Assembly: GCA_000802045.1 (NCBI GenBank)
Contig: JUEF01000133.1
Span: forward strand, 1 to 37,730
Reading direction: 5' to 3'
Source of the DNA: Peptococcaceae bacterium BICA1-8
GTDB taxonomy: Bacteria; Bacillota; Peptococcia; Peptococcales; BICA1-8
Length of the DNA: 37,730 bases
Position 1 is the stretch's first letter. Every line of letters begins with the position of its first letter. Below are positions 1 through 8,733 of this stretch, in pieces. The notes beneath the pieces were generated by a model, which saw nothing but the letters and a program-made list of their open reading frames with translations, was not told the DNA's origin and did not search any database. Position numbers and translations under genes: made by a program.

Positions 1-2151
1 GAGTTAGTCCCTTTCTTAAATATGGGTAGTGAAGCAATAATTGCATTAGGTGATGAGGCGCAAAGGCTCGGGATTGTTCTTACTAAGGATAATGTAGTGG
101 CTTTTAAAAAATACCAAGATACAGTAGATGCAACCAAGGCTGGCATGGCTGGATTAAAAATGACCGTTGCCAATGCAGTGCTTCCTGCTTTTCAGGATAT
201 TGTCAAAGGTGTCCAGGAAGGCTTTGAGTGGTTTCAAAAACTTTCACCTGAAGTCAGAGAGAACACCGTCAAAACTATTGCTTATACTGGCGCAATACTT
301 AGCGTAGTCGGACCGTTAGCCTTATTAACAGGTTTTATTATTAAACATAATGTATTACAAAAAGCAGAAGCGGCTTTATTATGGGCAAAAACAGCAGCCT
401 TAAAAGCCGCAGCAGTCGCCCAAAAAGGTTTAAATATTGTCATGGCCGCCAATCCTATCGGCCTTGTTATAACAGCTGTAGGGCTCCTGGTTGCAGGATT
501 AGTAGTTCTCTATAAGACAAATGACACTGCTCGATATTACATGGATCAGGCATGGTCTAGCATCAAAATAGCTGTGGCAAGCTCAATAGATTTTATATTA
601 GATAAGCTTCAATCCCTTACTAAGTTTATTCCTGGGCTTGCCGATAAGATTCAAAGTTACCGTGATCAAATAAGTGATGTTGTTGATAATGCTAAGGCTG
701 AAAAACAGATGCGGGAGTATAGTCGTAATTATTCCAAGATGGCAGATTTCCGGAAGTTAGACGCCCAATCTATTGCTGATGCTGAGGTTAAGTCAGCTGA
801 TATTGTGGTAGAAGCAGACGAAAAGGTTGTAAAATCCAAGGAAGAGTTGGTCGATGCCGCCGAAGAAGCCAAAAATAAACAGATAGATGCACTAAGCAGG
901 CTTAACGATTCAGTACAGTCAGCGTTAAAAAAGCATTATGATAAGTTAGAAAAGGATCAGATTACAGCCCTAGATAAAGAACTTACCAATGCCCGTGAAG
1001 CTACTGATGAAAAGCTGAAGCTCTATGATGAAGAATACCGGGCAAAGCTTAAGGCTCTGGACGCAGAAACAGCAGCTAAAATTGAGGCTATCGAAGGCCA
1101 AATTGATTCCATCGATGCTCAAACAGAGGCAGAAGAAAGGGCTAAGAAAGAACGGGAAGAACAACAGAAGATTGCTAATGTTCAATCAAAGCTTTTAGCA
1201 GAGCAGGATGCTAATGAGAAAGCTCAGATTCAGGCTGAATTAAATCAACTGCTAGAAGATCAGCGCAGGCGTAAAGAGCTTGAAGCACGTCAGGCTCAAA
1301 AGGATAGCTTAAGAACCGAAATTGACCGGCTGAGGGAGCAAGCAACTGAGAAGAAAGAATTGCTTCAGGACGAATACAATAACAAAAAGATTACAGAACA
1401 GGGCTTATTAGATGCCACTATAGAGCGGCTTAATACTGAAAGAACCGAAGTGCAAATTCATTACGGCCGACTCAAAGAGGAGCAGGAACTAGCTGCAGCC
1501 GCCCAAAAACTTGTCTGGGAAAATAATCAGAAAGAAATCTTAGAGCTGTTGAAAACTTATGAACCTAACTGGGTGCATCAGGGCAAATCCTTTGGGGAAC
1601 GAATGCTAGAAGGGTTTAAATCGGTAAGCTTCGAGCAAGCTTTAAAAGGTGTTCTAGGAAATGCCCCAAGTGGAGGAAGTAGCGGAGGATCTTCTGGAGG
1701 TAGCAGTTCCGGAGACGGGCTAAACGAAGATGCTCAACACATAGAACGAACATACCCAGGTGGGCTTGATTCTTATGTAGCTGACCTTGACCGCCGTGCA
1801 GCTGAGGGAACTGAACCTAATATTGCAGAAAGGGTTGCGGCCGAAAAAGAAAGGATCGGCGTGGCTCATAGCGGTGGAACCATCACTAAAAATGGCATCA
1901 TACCGTTAGACTTACGTGCTGGGGAAGTGCCTATTATTGCTGAGGAAGGTGAGACTGTTCTTCCTAAGGGAATGTCTCTAGCTATGGCCGGAGGTGGAAG
2001 AGCTCCTGTTATAGTTCAGTTATATTTCAACTTTGGCGCAGCTGTATTTGCTGGCTCTAAGCATGAGTTTAAACGGTTTGTTCAAAGCGAAATAGTACCA
2101 ATTGTAAGCCAGGCATTAGCAAGGATAGTTCTAGCTAATAAGAAAATATAA
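1..2151 (+). CDS. Phage tail tape measure protein (5' end missing)
   Basis: The reading frame is open from base 1, so the first ATG at 22 is internal and the gene starts outside the window. The visible 716 residues have a helical N-terminal part, hydrophobic stretches at roughly residues 95-175 (AVGLLVAGLVVLY and similar), a long charged coiled coil at about 250-520, a Gly/Ser-rich linker encoded near 1669-1716, and a C-terminal segment with GGTITKNGIIPLDLRAGEVP followed by an E-x-G-E-T-V-L-P motif, which is typical of tape-measure C-termini. The family sets tail length and acts in DNA ejection of long-tailed phages. The gene is first in a tightly packed plus-strand tail operon. The assignment rests on architecture and position. 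Confidence 0.9.
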   Translation, partial: ELVPFLNMGSEAIIALGDEAQRLGIVLTKDNVVAFKKYQDTVDATKAGMAGLKMTVANAVLPAFQDIVKGVQEGFEWFQKLSPEVRENTVKTIAYTGAILSVVGPLALLTGFIIKHNVLQKAEAALLWAKTAALKAAAVAQKGLNIVMAANPIGLVITAVGLLVAGLVVLYKTNDTARYYMDQAWSSIKIAVASSIDFILDKLQSLTKFIPGLADKIQSYRDQISDVVDNAKAEKQMREYSRNYSKMADFRKLDAQSIADAEVKSADIVVEADEKVVKSKEELVDAAEEAKNKQIDALSRLNDSVQSALKKHYDKLEKDQITALDKELTNAREATDEKLKLYDEEYRAKLKALDAETAAKIEAIEGQIDSIDAQTEAEERAKKEREEQQKIANVQSKLLAEQDANEKAQIQAELNQLLEDQRRRKELEARQAQKDSLRTEIDRLREQATEKKELLQDEYNNKKITEQGLLDATIERLNTERTEVQIHYGRLKEEQELAAAAQKLVWENNQKEILELLKTYEPNWVHQGKSFGERMLEGFKSVSFEQALKGVLGNAPSGGSSGGSSGGSSSGDGLNEDAQHIERTYPGGLDSYVADLDRRAAEGTEPNIAERVAAEKERIGVAHSGGTITKNGIIPLDLRAGEVPIIAEEGETVLPKGMSLAMAGGGRAPVIVQLYFNFGAAVFAGSKHEFKRFVQSEIVPIVSQALARIVLANKKI

Positions 2152-2178
2152 GATATCCAAGATAAGTGGGTGATATGT

Positions 2179-3567
2179 ATGTCGCTTCAGGTAACTATAA
2201 ACGGAATTGACCGTTCATTAAACATAAATCCGAATAGTTTTTCCAAAACGGATGCCTTGAATGATGAAGTGGATACATGTATATTCACTTTTGAAACTAA
2301 CAATATTGCAGAAAAACCAATTGAAGGTCAAGAAGTAATTGTTACTGATGGAGCAGATAGAATCTTTGGTGGCCATATACGAAGTGCTCCCGAGGATGAA
2401 GTTGTCCCTGGGGAATATGTATACCAGGTTGATTGCATTGATTACCAAAGAAACCTAGACAAGTATTTAGTGGTAGAGAAATACGAAAATATGTATGCTG
2501 GGGATATAATCAAGGATATCATTACTAAATACTGTGCAGGGTTTACTTCGGTAAATGTTAAGCAGGGTGTTTTAATAAAAGGGATCCCTTTTAACTATAA
2601 ATATCCAGGGGAATGCTCCAAGGAGCTTGCTGAGTTAACAGGCCATTCTTGGTATGTTGATTATTTTAAAGATGTACACTTTTTTGACCAATTTACTAAT
2701 CTAGCGCCATTTAATTTGGATGATTCTGAATCTAATTATTCTAACTTAGAAATTACTGCAGATATAACTCAACTTAGAAACAGAGTTTTTTTCAGAGGTG
2801 GTACTTACCTTTCGGATCCATTCCCTGAAACCCATGAGGGTGGTAAAGAAGTATGGAATCTTGGCTATAAGCCTCATGACCTTAGTGTTACGGTCAATAG
2901 CATTGATAAAACTGCAGGAATAGAGAATATCAATGCTGCTGCCGATTATGACTTTCTATTTAACTACCAGGAAAAGCACGTAATACCCGGGGCACTAGCA
3001 ACAACATCCAGTGATGTTGTTAAGTTTACTTACAAATATGATGTGCCGGTACTTACTGTTCAGGATGATGTAGATTCCATAAACCGCATGAAAGCGCTTG
3101 AAGGCGGAGACGGAGTTTACGAACATATTATTGTTGATAAAGAGGTAACAAACAAAGATTTAGCAAGGCAGATATCCCAGGCAGATTTAGATCAACATTC
3201 TAATCCACTTCTTTCCGGAAACTTCAGGACAAATGTAAAAGGGTTAAGAAGTGGGCAGTTAATTAGAATCAAATCTACCAAAAGGAATATTGACAATGAT
3301 TTCTTGATTCGAAAAGTTATCATGTCTGTATCGGGAGATAAATATGTTTACCATGTTGAGATTGCATCAAAGCTAAAAGGAATTGAAGATCTACTGATTC
3401 AGTTATTCAACAAAAGTAGACAAATTGAAATCAGGGACGATGAAGTACTAGACAAGCTTTTGGTTTTGCGAGATAGTTTAAGCCTAAAAGATGCATTAAC
3501 AGTGGAAACTGGAGCACCTGAAAGCCGTGTAGGTTTTGCCCGTGTCGGATATAGTGAGGTGGGATAA
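2179..3567 (+). CDS. Phage tail hub / tail-associated structural protein
   Basis: Encodes 462 residues from the ATG at 2179, which has a GGGTGA site five bases upstream. An in-frame GTG at 2170 overlaps that site and is less likely. The N-terminal part (V-T-I-N-G-I-D, GQEVIVTDGADRIFGGHI) followed by AGDIIKDIITKYC and a central domain matches the general pattern of tail hub or baseplate-type proteins (gp27/XkdQ-like) found directly after tape measure genes. No catalytic motif is seen. It would sit at the tail tip below the tape measure. It runs directly into the next gene (stop 3565-3567, ATG 3568). The class is likely; the precise family is not verified. Confidence 0.72.
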   Translation: MSLQVTINGIDRSLNINPNSFSKTDALNDEVDTCIFTFETNNIAEKPIEGQEVIVTDGADRIFGGHIRSAPEDEVVPGEYVYQVDCIDYQRNLDKYLVVEKYENMYAGDIIKDIITKYCAGFTSVNVKQGVLIKGIPFNYKYPGECSKELAELTGHSWYVDYFKDVHFFDQFTNLAPFNLDDSESNYSNLEITADITQLRNRVFFRGGTYLSDPFPETHEGGKEVWNLGYKPHDLSVTVNSIDKTAGIENINAAADYDFLFNYQEKHVIPGALATTSSDVVKFTYKYDVPVLTVQDDVDSINRMKALEGGDGVYEHIIVDKEVTNKDLARQISQADLDQHSNPLLSGNFRTNVKGLRSGQLIRIKSTKRNIDNDFLIRKVIMSVSGDKYVYHVEIASKLKGIEDLLIQLFNKSRQIEIRDDEVLDKLLVLRDSLSLKDALTVETGAPESRVGFARVGYSEVG

Positions 3568-4062
3568 ATGCGAAAATATTTTGAAAGATTTATTAAAAAG
3601 CTTATTAAAGGAAAAGAAGATTTAGCATTGAAAGGCAAATTAACAATAAATATTATAAATGAGGTCACGGGTGAGATCAAGACGGTTACAGAGGATAATC
3701 TGGTTATCCTTGCCGGCAGAAATCTTGTTCGTGACCTTTTAGCTGGCGACACAGTCTCGGGATTAACCCATATGGCATTGGGCACTGACACCAGCGATCC
3801 ATCAGTAACGCCTACTATAACAGAGGCATTCCGGAAAACATTAACATCATCTACCAAAGCAGACGGAAAGCTTACTGTTGATATGTTTTTAGCCTCAAGT
3901 GAAGCAAACGGTAATACGTTGACTTCGGCAGCTCTCTTTGGTAACGGTGCAACTGATACGGCCGGATCCGGAAGCCAGTATAACAAAGTTGTTTATGCTG
4001 CTATAGAAAAAACATCATCATTAACAGTCACATATACGTGGGAATTAACCTTTAATGCATAG
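3568..4062 (+). CDS. Phage structural protein of unknown function
   Basis: A 164-residue protein starting directly after the hub gene with GAGGTGGGAT as ribosome site. The N-terminus is basic (MRKYFERFIKKLIKGKEDLA). The rest is beta-rich, with T-G-E-I-K-T-V and a Gly/Thr-rich segment L-T-H-M-A-L-G-T-D-T-S. It ends T-Y-T-W-E-L-T-F-N-A, a pattern common in small tail-tip or fibre-associated proteins. I do not recognise a named family. The role is inferred only from its place between the tail hub gene and fibre-like genes. Confidence 0.6.
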   Translation: MRKYFERFIKKLIKGKEDLALKGKLTINIINEVTGEIKTVTEDNLVILAGRNLVRDLLAGDTVSGLTHMALGTDTSDPSVTPTITEAFRKTLTSSTKADGKLTVDMFLASSEANGNTLTSAALFGNGATDTAGSGSQYNKVVYAAIEKTSSLTVTYTWELTFNA

Positions 4063-4075
4063 GGAGGTGTGGGAA

Positions 4076-4357
4076 TTGCACCAAAGAATTGATACCAAAA
4101 TTAAGCAAATTGAAAATGATATCAAGGCTATTGAAAATAATGAAGTGCTTGGGATCTATAAAGGTCAAACTCATCCCAAAGAAAAAGAAATAAAGTTCCA
4201 GCTGTGGCGAATTGGTGTGCTCCAGCGAATAAAACCCTTGCCCAAAGAAGAAGCGTTAAATGAACTTGTACGGCTGGAACAGGAATATGAAAAAGAATCG
4301 AAATATGAAATTTTGGTCTTAAAAGACCTTTTTGCCTATGCTTTGGGGGTGAAGTAG
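4076..4357 (+). CDS. Small coiled-coil phage protein, unknown function
   Basis: A 93-residue protein if started at TTG 4076, which has an ideal GGGAGGTG site at 4062-4069. The upstream in-frame ATG at 4055 precedes that site and overlaps the previous gene, so it is unlikely. The sequence is strongly helical and charged (R-I-D-T-K-I-K-Q-I-E-N-D-I-K-A-I-E, then E-E-A-L-N-E-L-V-R-L-E-Q-E-Y), suggesting a coiled coil. It has no membrane segment or signal peptide. It lies in the tail operon between two structural genes and may be a fibre chaperone or connector; this is inference only. Confidence 0.6.
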   Translation: MHQRIDTKIKQIENDIKAIENNEVLGIYKGQTHPKEKEIKFQLWRIGVLQRIKPLPKEEALNELVRLEQEYEKESKYEILVLKDLFAYALGVK

Positions 4358-5281
4358 ATGCTTGGAGATTATACGAAAACAACATGGCTTGCTGGTGATG
4401 TGATCACAGCTGCCAAGCTTAATAATAATGAAAACAAAACAGAAGAATTAGACCTGTGGTCTGAGACACATTCGGCTGATTATACGTTACAAGTGCCTTA
4501 TGGTGGAACAACCACAAACGTAGGAAATGCTTATTCAATTGCTACTCCTACTATATCTGCATTAACCGCAGGTATGGCTATTGCGGTTAAAATAAATGCT
4601 GACAGCTCTGGAGCATCTACTTTAAACTGGGACGCAAAGGGAGCCAAGTCTATCAAAAAGGTTAACGGAACCGACATCACGAACCTTAAAGCTAATGGAA
4701 TATATACTTTGAGGTATGATGGCACAAATTTTATCTTACAGGGTGAAGGGGCTAGCGGAAACGCAACTGCATCCGACCTTCTCCTTGGTAAAACAGCGAC
4801 AGTGGATGCAGGGGAAATTGTTGGCACTCTTTTGCCAATCAAATCTATACAAAGCGGAAAGCAGTATATTGGGGATGGGGTTTATTCTGCTAATTTTTCA
4901 ATAAACACAATAGTACCTGAAAACTCCATTATAATTGTCACAGGACCCACTATTAGCCAACATGCTGCATATGGAGAAATAATTGATGCTAATACAATAA
5001 TGCTCAGCTCTAGTTATAATTACGTAAGCGTTTATTGGTATGTAATTGAATTTGATGCTAATATCGTAAAGTCAAAGCAAAGTGGCAGTAAGAGTCATAA
5101 TAATCTTTATACTGAAAGCATTACAATCAATACGGTTTCTCCCGAAAAGTGTTTAGCAATAATTCATGCATCGCAAAACCAAACAAATGCAGGTGGTAGA
5201 GTGACCACTAATACAAATTTGGAAGTATATAACTCAAATCTGTATGGGATTACAAAATGGCAGTTAATCGAGTTTAAATAA
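4358..5281 (+). CDS. Phage tail fibre-like protein with internal duplication
   Basis: A 307-residue protein with ATG 4358 behind GGGGGTGA. The N-terminal half has D-V-I-T-A-A-K-L-N and Y-T-L-R-Y-D-G-T-N-F, which are typical of fibre N-terminal and shaft regions. A motif D-L-L-L-G-K-T-A-T-V-D-A-G-E-I-V-G-T-L, common in tail fibre proteins, lies near residues 143-161. The C-terminal part is two diverged copies of a roughly 70-residue beta module, each with a ...I-N-T-(I/V)-(V/S)-P-E-... core and ending in an aromatic-rich strand (Y-W-Y-V-I-E-F-D and K-W-Q-L-I-E-F-K). It is probably involved in host-surface binding. Confidence 0.7.
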   Translation: MLGDYTKTTWLAGDVITAAKLNNNENKTEELDLWSETHSADYTLQVPYGGTTTNVGNAYSIATPTISALTAGMAIAVKINADSSGASTLNWDAKGAKSIKKVNGTDITNLKANGIYTLRYDGTNFILQGEGASGNATASDLLLGKTATVDAGEIVGTLLPIKSIQSGKQYIGDGVYSANFSINTIVPENSIIIVTGPTISQHAAYGEIIDANTIMLSSSYNYVSVYWYVIEFDANIVKSKQSGSKSHNNLYTESITINTVSPEKCLAIIHASQNQTNAGGRVTTNTNLEVYNSNLYGITKWQLIEFK

Positions 5282-5293
5282 GGAGGTATAAAA

Positions 5294-5515
5294 TTGAGAT
5301 TTATAACATTAGACGCAAATAATAAAGTTATTGGTATAAGAAATGGGAGGCAAACTGTAGAAGGAGAAATTCAAAGCGATACAGGAGAGATAGGACAAAT
5401 CTTACAACCCGATGGCACATTTGTTGACAGCGAATCAATACCACAGGAAACTCAATTAGACAGAATCGAAAATACGCTTGATTATCTTTTTCTTAAGCAG
5501 GAGGGGATAATATGA
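5294..5515 (+). CDS. Small phage tail-region protein, unknown function
   Basis: A 73-residue protein starting at TTG 5294 behind an AAGGAGGT site. It begins M-R-F-I-T-L-D-A-N-N-K-V-I-G-I-R-N-G and ends in a short helical segment (Q-L-D-R-I-E-N-T-L-D-Y-L). Small proteins of this type sit downstream of fibre genes in Firmicute phages and precede XkdX-like genes. Its stop overlaps the next start as ATGA, which implies translational coupling. No function can be assigned from the sequence. Confidence 0.65.
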   Translation: MRFITLDANNKVIGIRNGRQTVEGEIQSDTGEIGQILQPDGTFVDSESIPQETQLDRIENTLDYLFLKQEGII

Positions 5516-5631
5516 ATGAATTATATATACAAAAGTTATTAAGATTGATAAAAAATGGTGTTATTGCTGTCGAAGATATTGTTGACATTACCTACAAAAC
5601 AGAAATCCAAAATAGATTTAATACACAGTAG
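5512..5631 (+). CDS. Very small XkdX-like phage protein
   Basis: A 39-residue ORF, ATG 5512 to TAG 5631, coupled to the gene before it by an ATGA overlap and preceded by GGAGGGG. It reads M-N-E-L-Y-I-Q-K-L-L-R-L-I-K-N-G-V-I-A-V-E-D-I-V-D-I and onward. The size, the helix followed by an N-G-x-I-x-x-E-D-I turn, and the position after fibre genes recall XkdX-family proteins. The match is by pattern only and the family assignment is tentative. A short intergenic stretch with a hairpin follows. Confidence 0.5.
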   Translation: MNELYIQKLLRLIKNGVIAVEDIVDITYKTEIQNRFNTQ

Positions 5632-5650
5632 GACAATATTGTGCAACATG

Positions 5651-5675
5651 CCAAGCATGTCGAGTGCTCGGTTTT
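5651..5675 (+). terminator. Weak hairpin with short T run
   Basis: CCAAGCA and TGCTCGG form a seven-base stem with one mismatch around a seven-base loop, followed by TTTTAT. It lies in a 79-base gap between two tail genes and could be a weak terminator or a processing site. Confidence 0.3.
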
Positions 5676-5710
5676 ATAATGCTCAAATCTAAAGAAAGAA
5701 GGTGCTTAGT

Positions 5711-6100
5711 ATGGGATATCAAATGAGTTCAAAAGTAATTCTCGCCGCTACCGATGTTGTTTTTGCAAACAGCGCATTAGTCAACACCCAAAAGGTGGTT
5801 GAAATTACCAAGCCCGACACACAAACATCAAACATGCATGAGATAATTATCCACAATCCCTCAGAGGTCACAGATTTAACCCTTAAATGTTTTAATGTTG
5901 AAACAGAGGGCGATGCCTACATCACTAGCGTAATAGTACCCAAAAAAGCTACAACAACAGGTACAGTCATGGATACCTATAGCATCTTTATCGAGGGGTT
6001 ATTCCGTGGAACCGATGTAAAACTGGTTATCTCCAACAACACAGCATTAGGAGCTGCCGAGGGCTTTACAGCCAAGGTTAAGGTCAGAGAGGTGGCGTAA
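5711..6100 (+). CDS. Small beta-rich phage structural protein
   Basis: A 129-residue protein. ATG 5711 has an AAGGTG site six bases upstream; the in-frame GTG at 5702 lies inside that site and is rejected. It contains E-I-I-I-H-N-P-S-E-V-T-D-L-T-L-K-C-F-N and ends F-T-A-K-V-K-V-R-E-V-A, an all-beta pattern without signal peptide or membrane segment. It is coupled to the next gene (TAA 6098-6100, ATG 6101), so the two products may form one appendage. No family is recognised; it could be a fibre-tip or decoration protein. Confidence 0.6.
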   Translation: MGYQMSSKVILAATDVVFANSALVNTQKVVEITKPDTQTSNMHEIIIHNPSEVTDLTLKCFNVETEGDAYITSVIVPKKATTTGTVMDTYSIFIEGLFRGTDVKLVISNNTALGAAEGFTAKVKVREVA

Positions 6101-7300
6101 ATGAGCCAAGCGGTGAACGCATATAAACGCCAACAAATACCAACTATATTTCCAAAATACCTTGCGCCGCAACAGAAGAACCCTAACCCCATCACTATCG
6201 AGGGCGGGATATATACCTTTGGGGCGAACACTCCTAAAGGGCAATTTAGCGACATTGTATCAAAAGGGAATACTAGAACAAATTTAATACCTACTTTTGA
6301 TAGTGTTAAATGGATTTTAAATAGTACCACAGTTGATAGTCCTACTAAAATAACTGTAAATGTAACAGGCTCATCAAATTTTGGTTATGTTGAATTAGAA
6401 GTAAAAGCAAATGTAAATTATACCATAGATATAATAACAGTTAATGGGCTTTATGTAGTTACGGATGTTAGCGGAACAGGTATTGATGGCGTAGGTTATA
6501 GTAAAAACAAAAGAACATTTAATAGTGGTAGTAATACTGAGATAAGAATTTATTTAAGGGCTCCATCAGCAGGAATATATGTATTTGAAAATGCAATAAT
6601 GGAAGAAGGAAACATAGTAGGCAATTTCATTACAGGCACTAAATCTACATTACCCGTACGTTTACAGTCTAAAGATTCCCTGGGTGTAGTGCAGGGCGAA
6701 ATAACAACTCCTGCTGGCGTAACTTACAGAAGCCTACCTAATGGCACTAATGATGAATACAGCGTTACTGATGAAAAACATACACAGAATATTAGCGATG
6801 ATTATACAATACTTACAACAGAGTTATCTTTATTGGCTACAGGTACAAATAATAAAAGATTTTTAATGACATTGCCTAATTATAAAGGATATGCAAGCTC
6901 ATCAACCATAGTGGATAACCTTGTACCGTCTACCTTTGGGCTGACCACTCCTGCTGATTGGGATATTGTAGCAAACAGAGACAAGTTATATGTATCAACT
7001 CAAAACATTGTATTTATTGTAGATGTCACATTATCAGATGTAGATGCAAAGGCGTATATTACTAATCAGACGTTAAATTATCAGTTAATGCTTGAAAAAG
7101 TTACATATCATCCTGACCAAGAGTTAGTCACCGGACCGGGTTGGACAATATCAGTAGAATCAGACGAAATAGATGCTGGCAATAGCACAATGCCGACATT
7201 GATAATTAGCCCACCACCAGGATTATTATTGCCTATCACGATTGAGCAGAAAGACTTCTTTGAGCCGACATATTTAGATCAAGATTTCATATTAACTTAG
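6101..7300 (+). CDS. Phage tail fibre / receptor-binding-like protein
   Basis: A 399-residue protein starting at ATG 6101 (site GAGAGGTGG). The first 45 residues form an attachment-like region. About residues 60-185 resemble a carbohydrate-binding jelly-roll: N-L-I-P-T-F-D-S-V-K-W near the start, alternating strands, then G-I-Y-V-F-E-N-A-I-M-E-E-G and N-F-I-T-G-T. The central part has S-L-P-N-G-T-N-D-E-Y and later strands, and the tail is Pro-rich (I-S-P-P-P-G-L-L-L-P). Such proteins bind cell-surface glycans at the tail tip. It ends the tail-structure block, immediately before a terminator. Confidence 0.65.
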   Translation: MSQAVNAYKRQQIPTIFPKYLAPQQKNPNPITIEGGIYTFGANTPKGQFSDIVSKGNTRTNLIPTFDSVKWILNSTTVDSPTKITVNVTGSSNFGYVELEVKANVNYTIDIITVNGLYVVTDVSGTGIDGVGYSKNKRTFNSGSNTEIRIYLRAPSAGIYVFENAIMEEGNIVGNFITGTKSTLPVRLQSKDSLGVVQGEITTPAGVTYRSLPNGTNDEYSVTDEKHTQNISDDYTILTTELSLLATGTNNKRFLMTLPNYKGYASSSTIVDNLVPSTFGLTTPADWDIVANRDKLYVSTQNIVFIVDVTLSDVDAKAYITNQTLNYQLMLEKVTYHPDQELVTGPGWTISVESDEIDAGNSTMPTLIISPPPGLLLPITIEQKDFFEPTYLDQDFILT

Positions 7301-7326
7301 CCGGGTGCAAAAGTGCCCGGTTTTTA
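7301..7326 (+). terminator. Intrinsic terminator after tail genes
   Basis: CCGGGTGC and GTGCCCGG pair as an eight-base stem with two G-T wobbles around AAAA, followed by TTTTT. It begins directly after the fibre gene stop codon. Confidence 0.8.
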
Positions 7327-7349
7327 TATTACCCAGGGAGGTGAAAAGA

Positions 7350-8330
7350 TTGGAAGAGTTATTAGACAAAGGAACAGGTGCTTTATTATCCCCGTATGAC
7401 CCCAGAGTTTACCCAGCGCAAGCTATTTTCCCTGTTGAGGCAGAGTCTACTCCCGACATTTATGAGAGTCCTAGGCTTAGGGTGACTAACCAGAAAAATG
7501 TCGGTCGGTGTGTATCTGAAGCTATCGGGAACTGTGTAGAAGAGTTTATATTCGAGGAGACAGGTGAATTTGTGCCGGTCAGTCGAGATTTCTTCTATCA
7601 GAATCGGAAGTTGGGACAATATTTTGGATCAGGCATGTATACTAGCGAGGCCCTGGATAATTTGCGACATGATGGCTATGCCCTAGAAAGTGTCATGCCC
7701 GATGTTATGAGGGAATTTGACCCATCAATAGGGCCTAAGTTTTCTGAAAACGTTAGGCAAAATGCTGTTATTCAAAAGGCATTAACTACAGCAAGGGCAA
7801 GGAGTCTAACAGAAGTGCAAAATGCTATTTGGAGGCCGAAAACAGCATGTGTGCTAGTAATCCCTATTTATAACAGCTTTATTTTTCACACTACTATTAA
7901 TCCTCAATATAAGCCAGGGGTATTACCTCTTCCTGGCGCCAAAGAGACAATACAGGGGTATCATTTAATAAAATATCATGCTCACAATAGACCGAAAAAG
8001 ACTTTCACTATCAAAAACTCCTGGGATGTAGAGCATGGAGAAGAGGGCTATACTGAGCTGCCTGAAAATTATCCAGTTGCTGAGTGGTGGATCATTACGG
8101 ACTTTGCTCCACTCTATGACAAACTAACTTTATTTATAGAAACTGGTGAAAGAATATTCAACGGCAAACTATTAGAAAAAATGGACGCAGATCCTCTGCT
8201 CCAAGGCGGGAGAACATTTACACCAACAAGGCATACACACAGCCCCTTTGGAGATGTTGTCAAATATGATGACAAAACCAAAACTGTAGAAATAATGAGA
8301 CCAAGAGTACCGGTGAAGGTAGGTGTCTAA
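7350..8330 (+). CDS. Papain-like (C1A) cysteine peptidase in phage tail/lysis region
   Basis: A 326-residue protein from TTG 7350, which has a GGGAGGTG site at 7336-7343. An in-frame GTG at 7341 lies in that site, and an upstream GTG at 7305 lies in the terminator. The papain fold is visible from its catalytic set: Q48 six residues before C54 (Q-K-N-V-G-R-C-V-S-E-A), H205 in G-Y-H-L-I-K-Y and N223 in K-N-S-W-D, followed by the usual G-E-E-G-Y strand. No signal peptide is seen. In the family these residues cleave peptide bonds. Here the enzyme may process tail proteins, degrade host surface protein during entry, or act as a cargo effector; the target is unknown. A tail of about 80 residues follows the fold. 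It overlaps or abuts the XhlA-like gene. Confidence 0.82.
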   Translation: MEELLDKGTGALLSPYDPRVYPAQAIFPVEAESTPDIYESPRLRVTNQKNVGRCVSEAIGNCVEEFIFEETGEFVPVSRDFFYQNRKLGQYFGSGMYTSEALDNLRHDGYALESVMPDVMREFDPSIGPKFSENVRQNAVIQKALTTARARSLTEVQNAIWRPKTACVLVIPIYNSFIFHTTINPQYKPGVLPLPGAKETIQGYHLIKYHAHNRPKKTFTIKNSWDVEHGEEGYTELPENYPVAEWWIITDFAPLYDKLTLFIETGERIFNGKLLEKMDADPLLQGGRTFTPTRHTHSPFGDVVKYDDKTKTVEIMRPRVPVKVGV

Positions 8331-8331
8331 T

Positions 8332-8733
8332 GTGGCAGATTTTATTCAAACAGAAGTATGCGAGATTAAGCACGGTCAACTAAAAGATCAGATTAGGGTT
8401 TTGTTTAAAAAAACTGATGTGATAGAACAAATTAGCAACACCCTAACGGAGCTTAAGGTTATTTCTCAAAACCAAAGAGATCAGGACAAAAAAAGAGATC
8501 AGACCATAGCTGATTTTGCTACATCGATGAAAGAGATTGCCAGTATTCTATCAGGCCTTCAGGGACAGATAAATAATACTAATGAAAAGGTAGACGAAGT
8601 TAGAAAAGACGTCATTATCCTGAAAGAAGATAACACGGTTAAGGTGACAATAATTATTAAAAATGCAATCTTTGCGGCCGCTGGAGTTGCTGTTGGAGTT
8701 GCGGTCACTTATTTAATCACGGGAGGATTTTAA
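8332..8733 (+). CDS. XhlA-like membrane-anchored lysis accessory protein
   Basis: A 133-residue protein. GTG 8332 has AGGTG six bases upstream; GTG 8323 (three codons longer) is the alternative and would overlap the peptidase gene. A long heptad-like helix (I-S-N-T-L-T-E-L-K to E-V-R-K-D-V-I-I-L-K-E-D-N) is followed by one C-terminal membrane segment of A/V/G-rich residues (A-A-A-G-V-A-V-G-V-A-V-T-Y-L-I). This coiled coil plus C-terminal anchor matches the XhlA (haemolysin) pattern of Firmicute prophages, which works with holin and endolysin. It lies just before the M23 lysin gene. Confidence 0.7.
   Translation: MADFIQTEVCEIKHGQLKDQIRVLFKKTDVIEQISNTLTELKVISQNQRDQDKKRDQTIADFATSMKEIASILSGLQGQINNTNEKVDEVRKDVIILKEDNTVKVTIIIKNAIFAAAGVAVGVAVTYLITGGF

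Noticed and set aside
3399..3986. Minus-strand open frame of 195 codons across the tail genes
   Set aside because: No ribosome site, low-complexity Ser/Val/Pro composition, and lies opposite two tightly packed plus-strand tail genes.
4358..7300. Diversity-generating retroelement in the fibre genes
   Set aside because: No reverse transcriptase, accessory gene or template/variable repeat pair with adenine-biased changes was found in the window.
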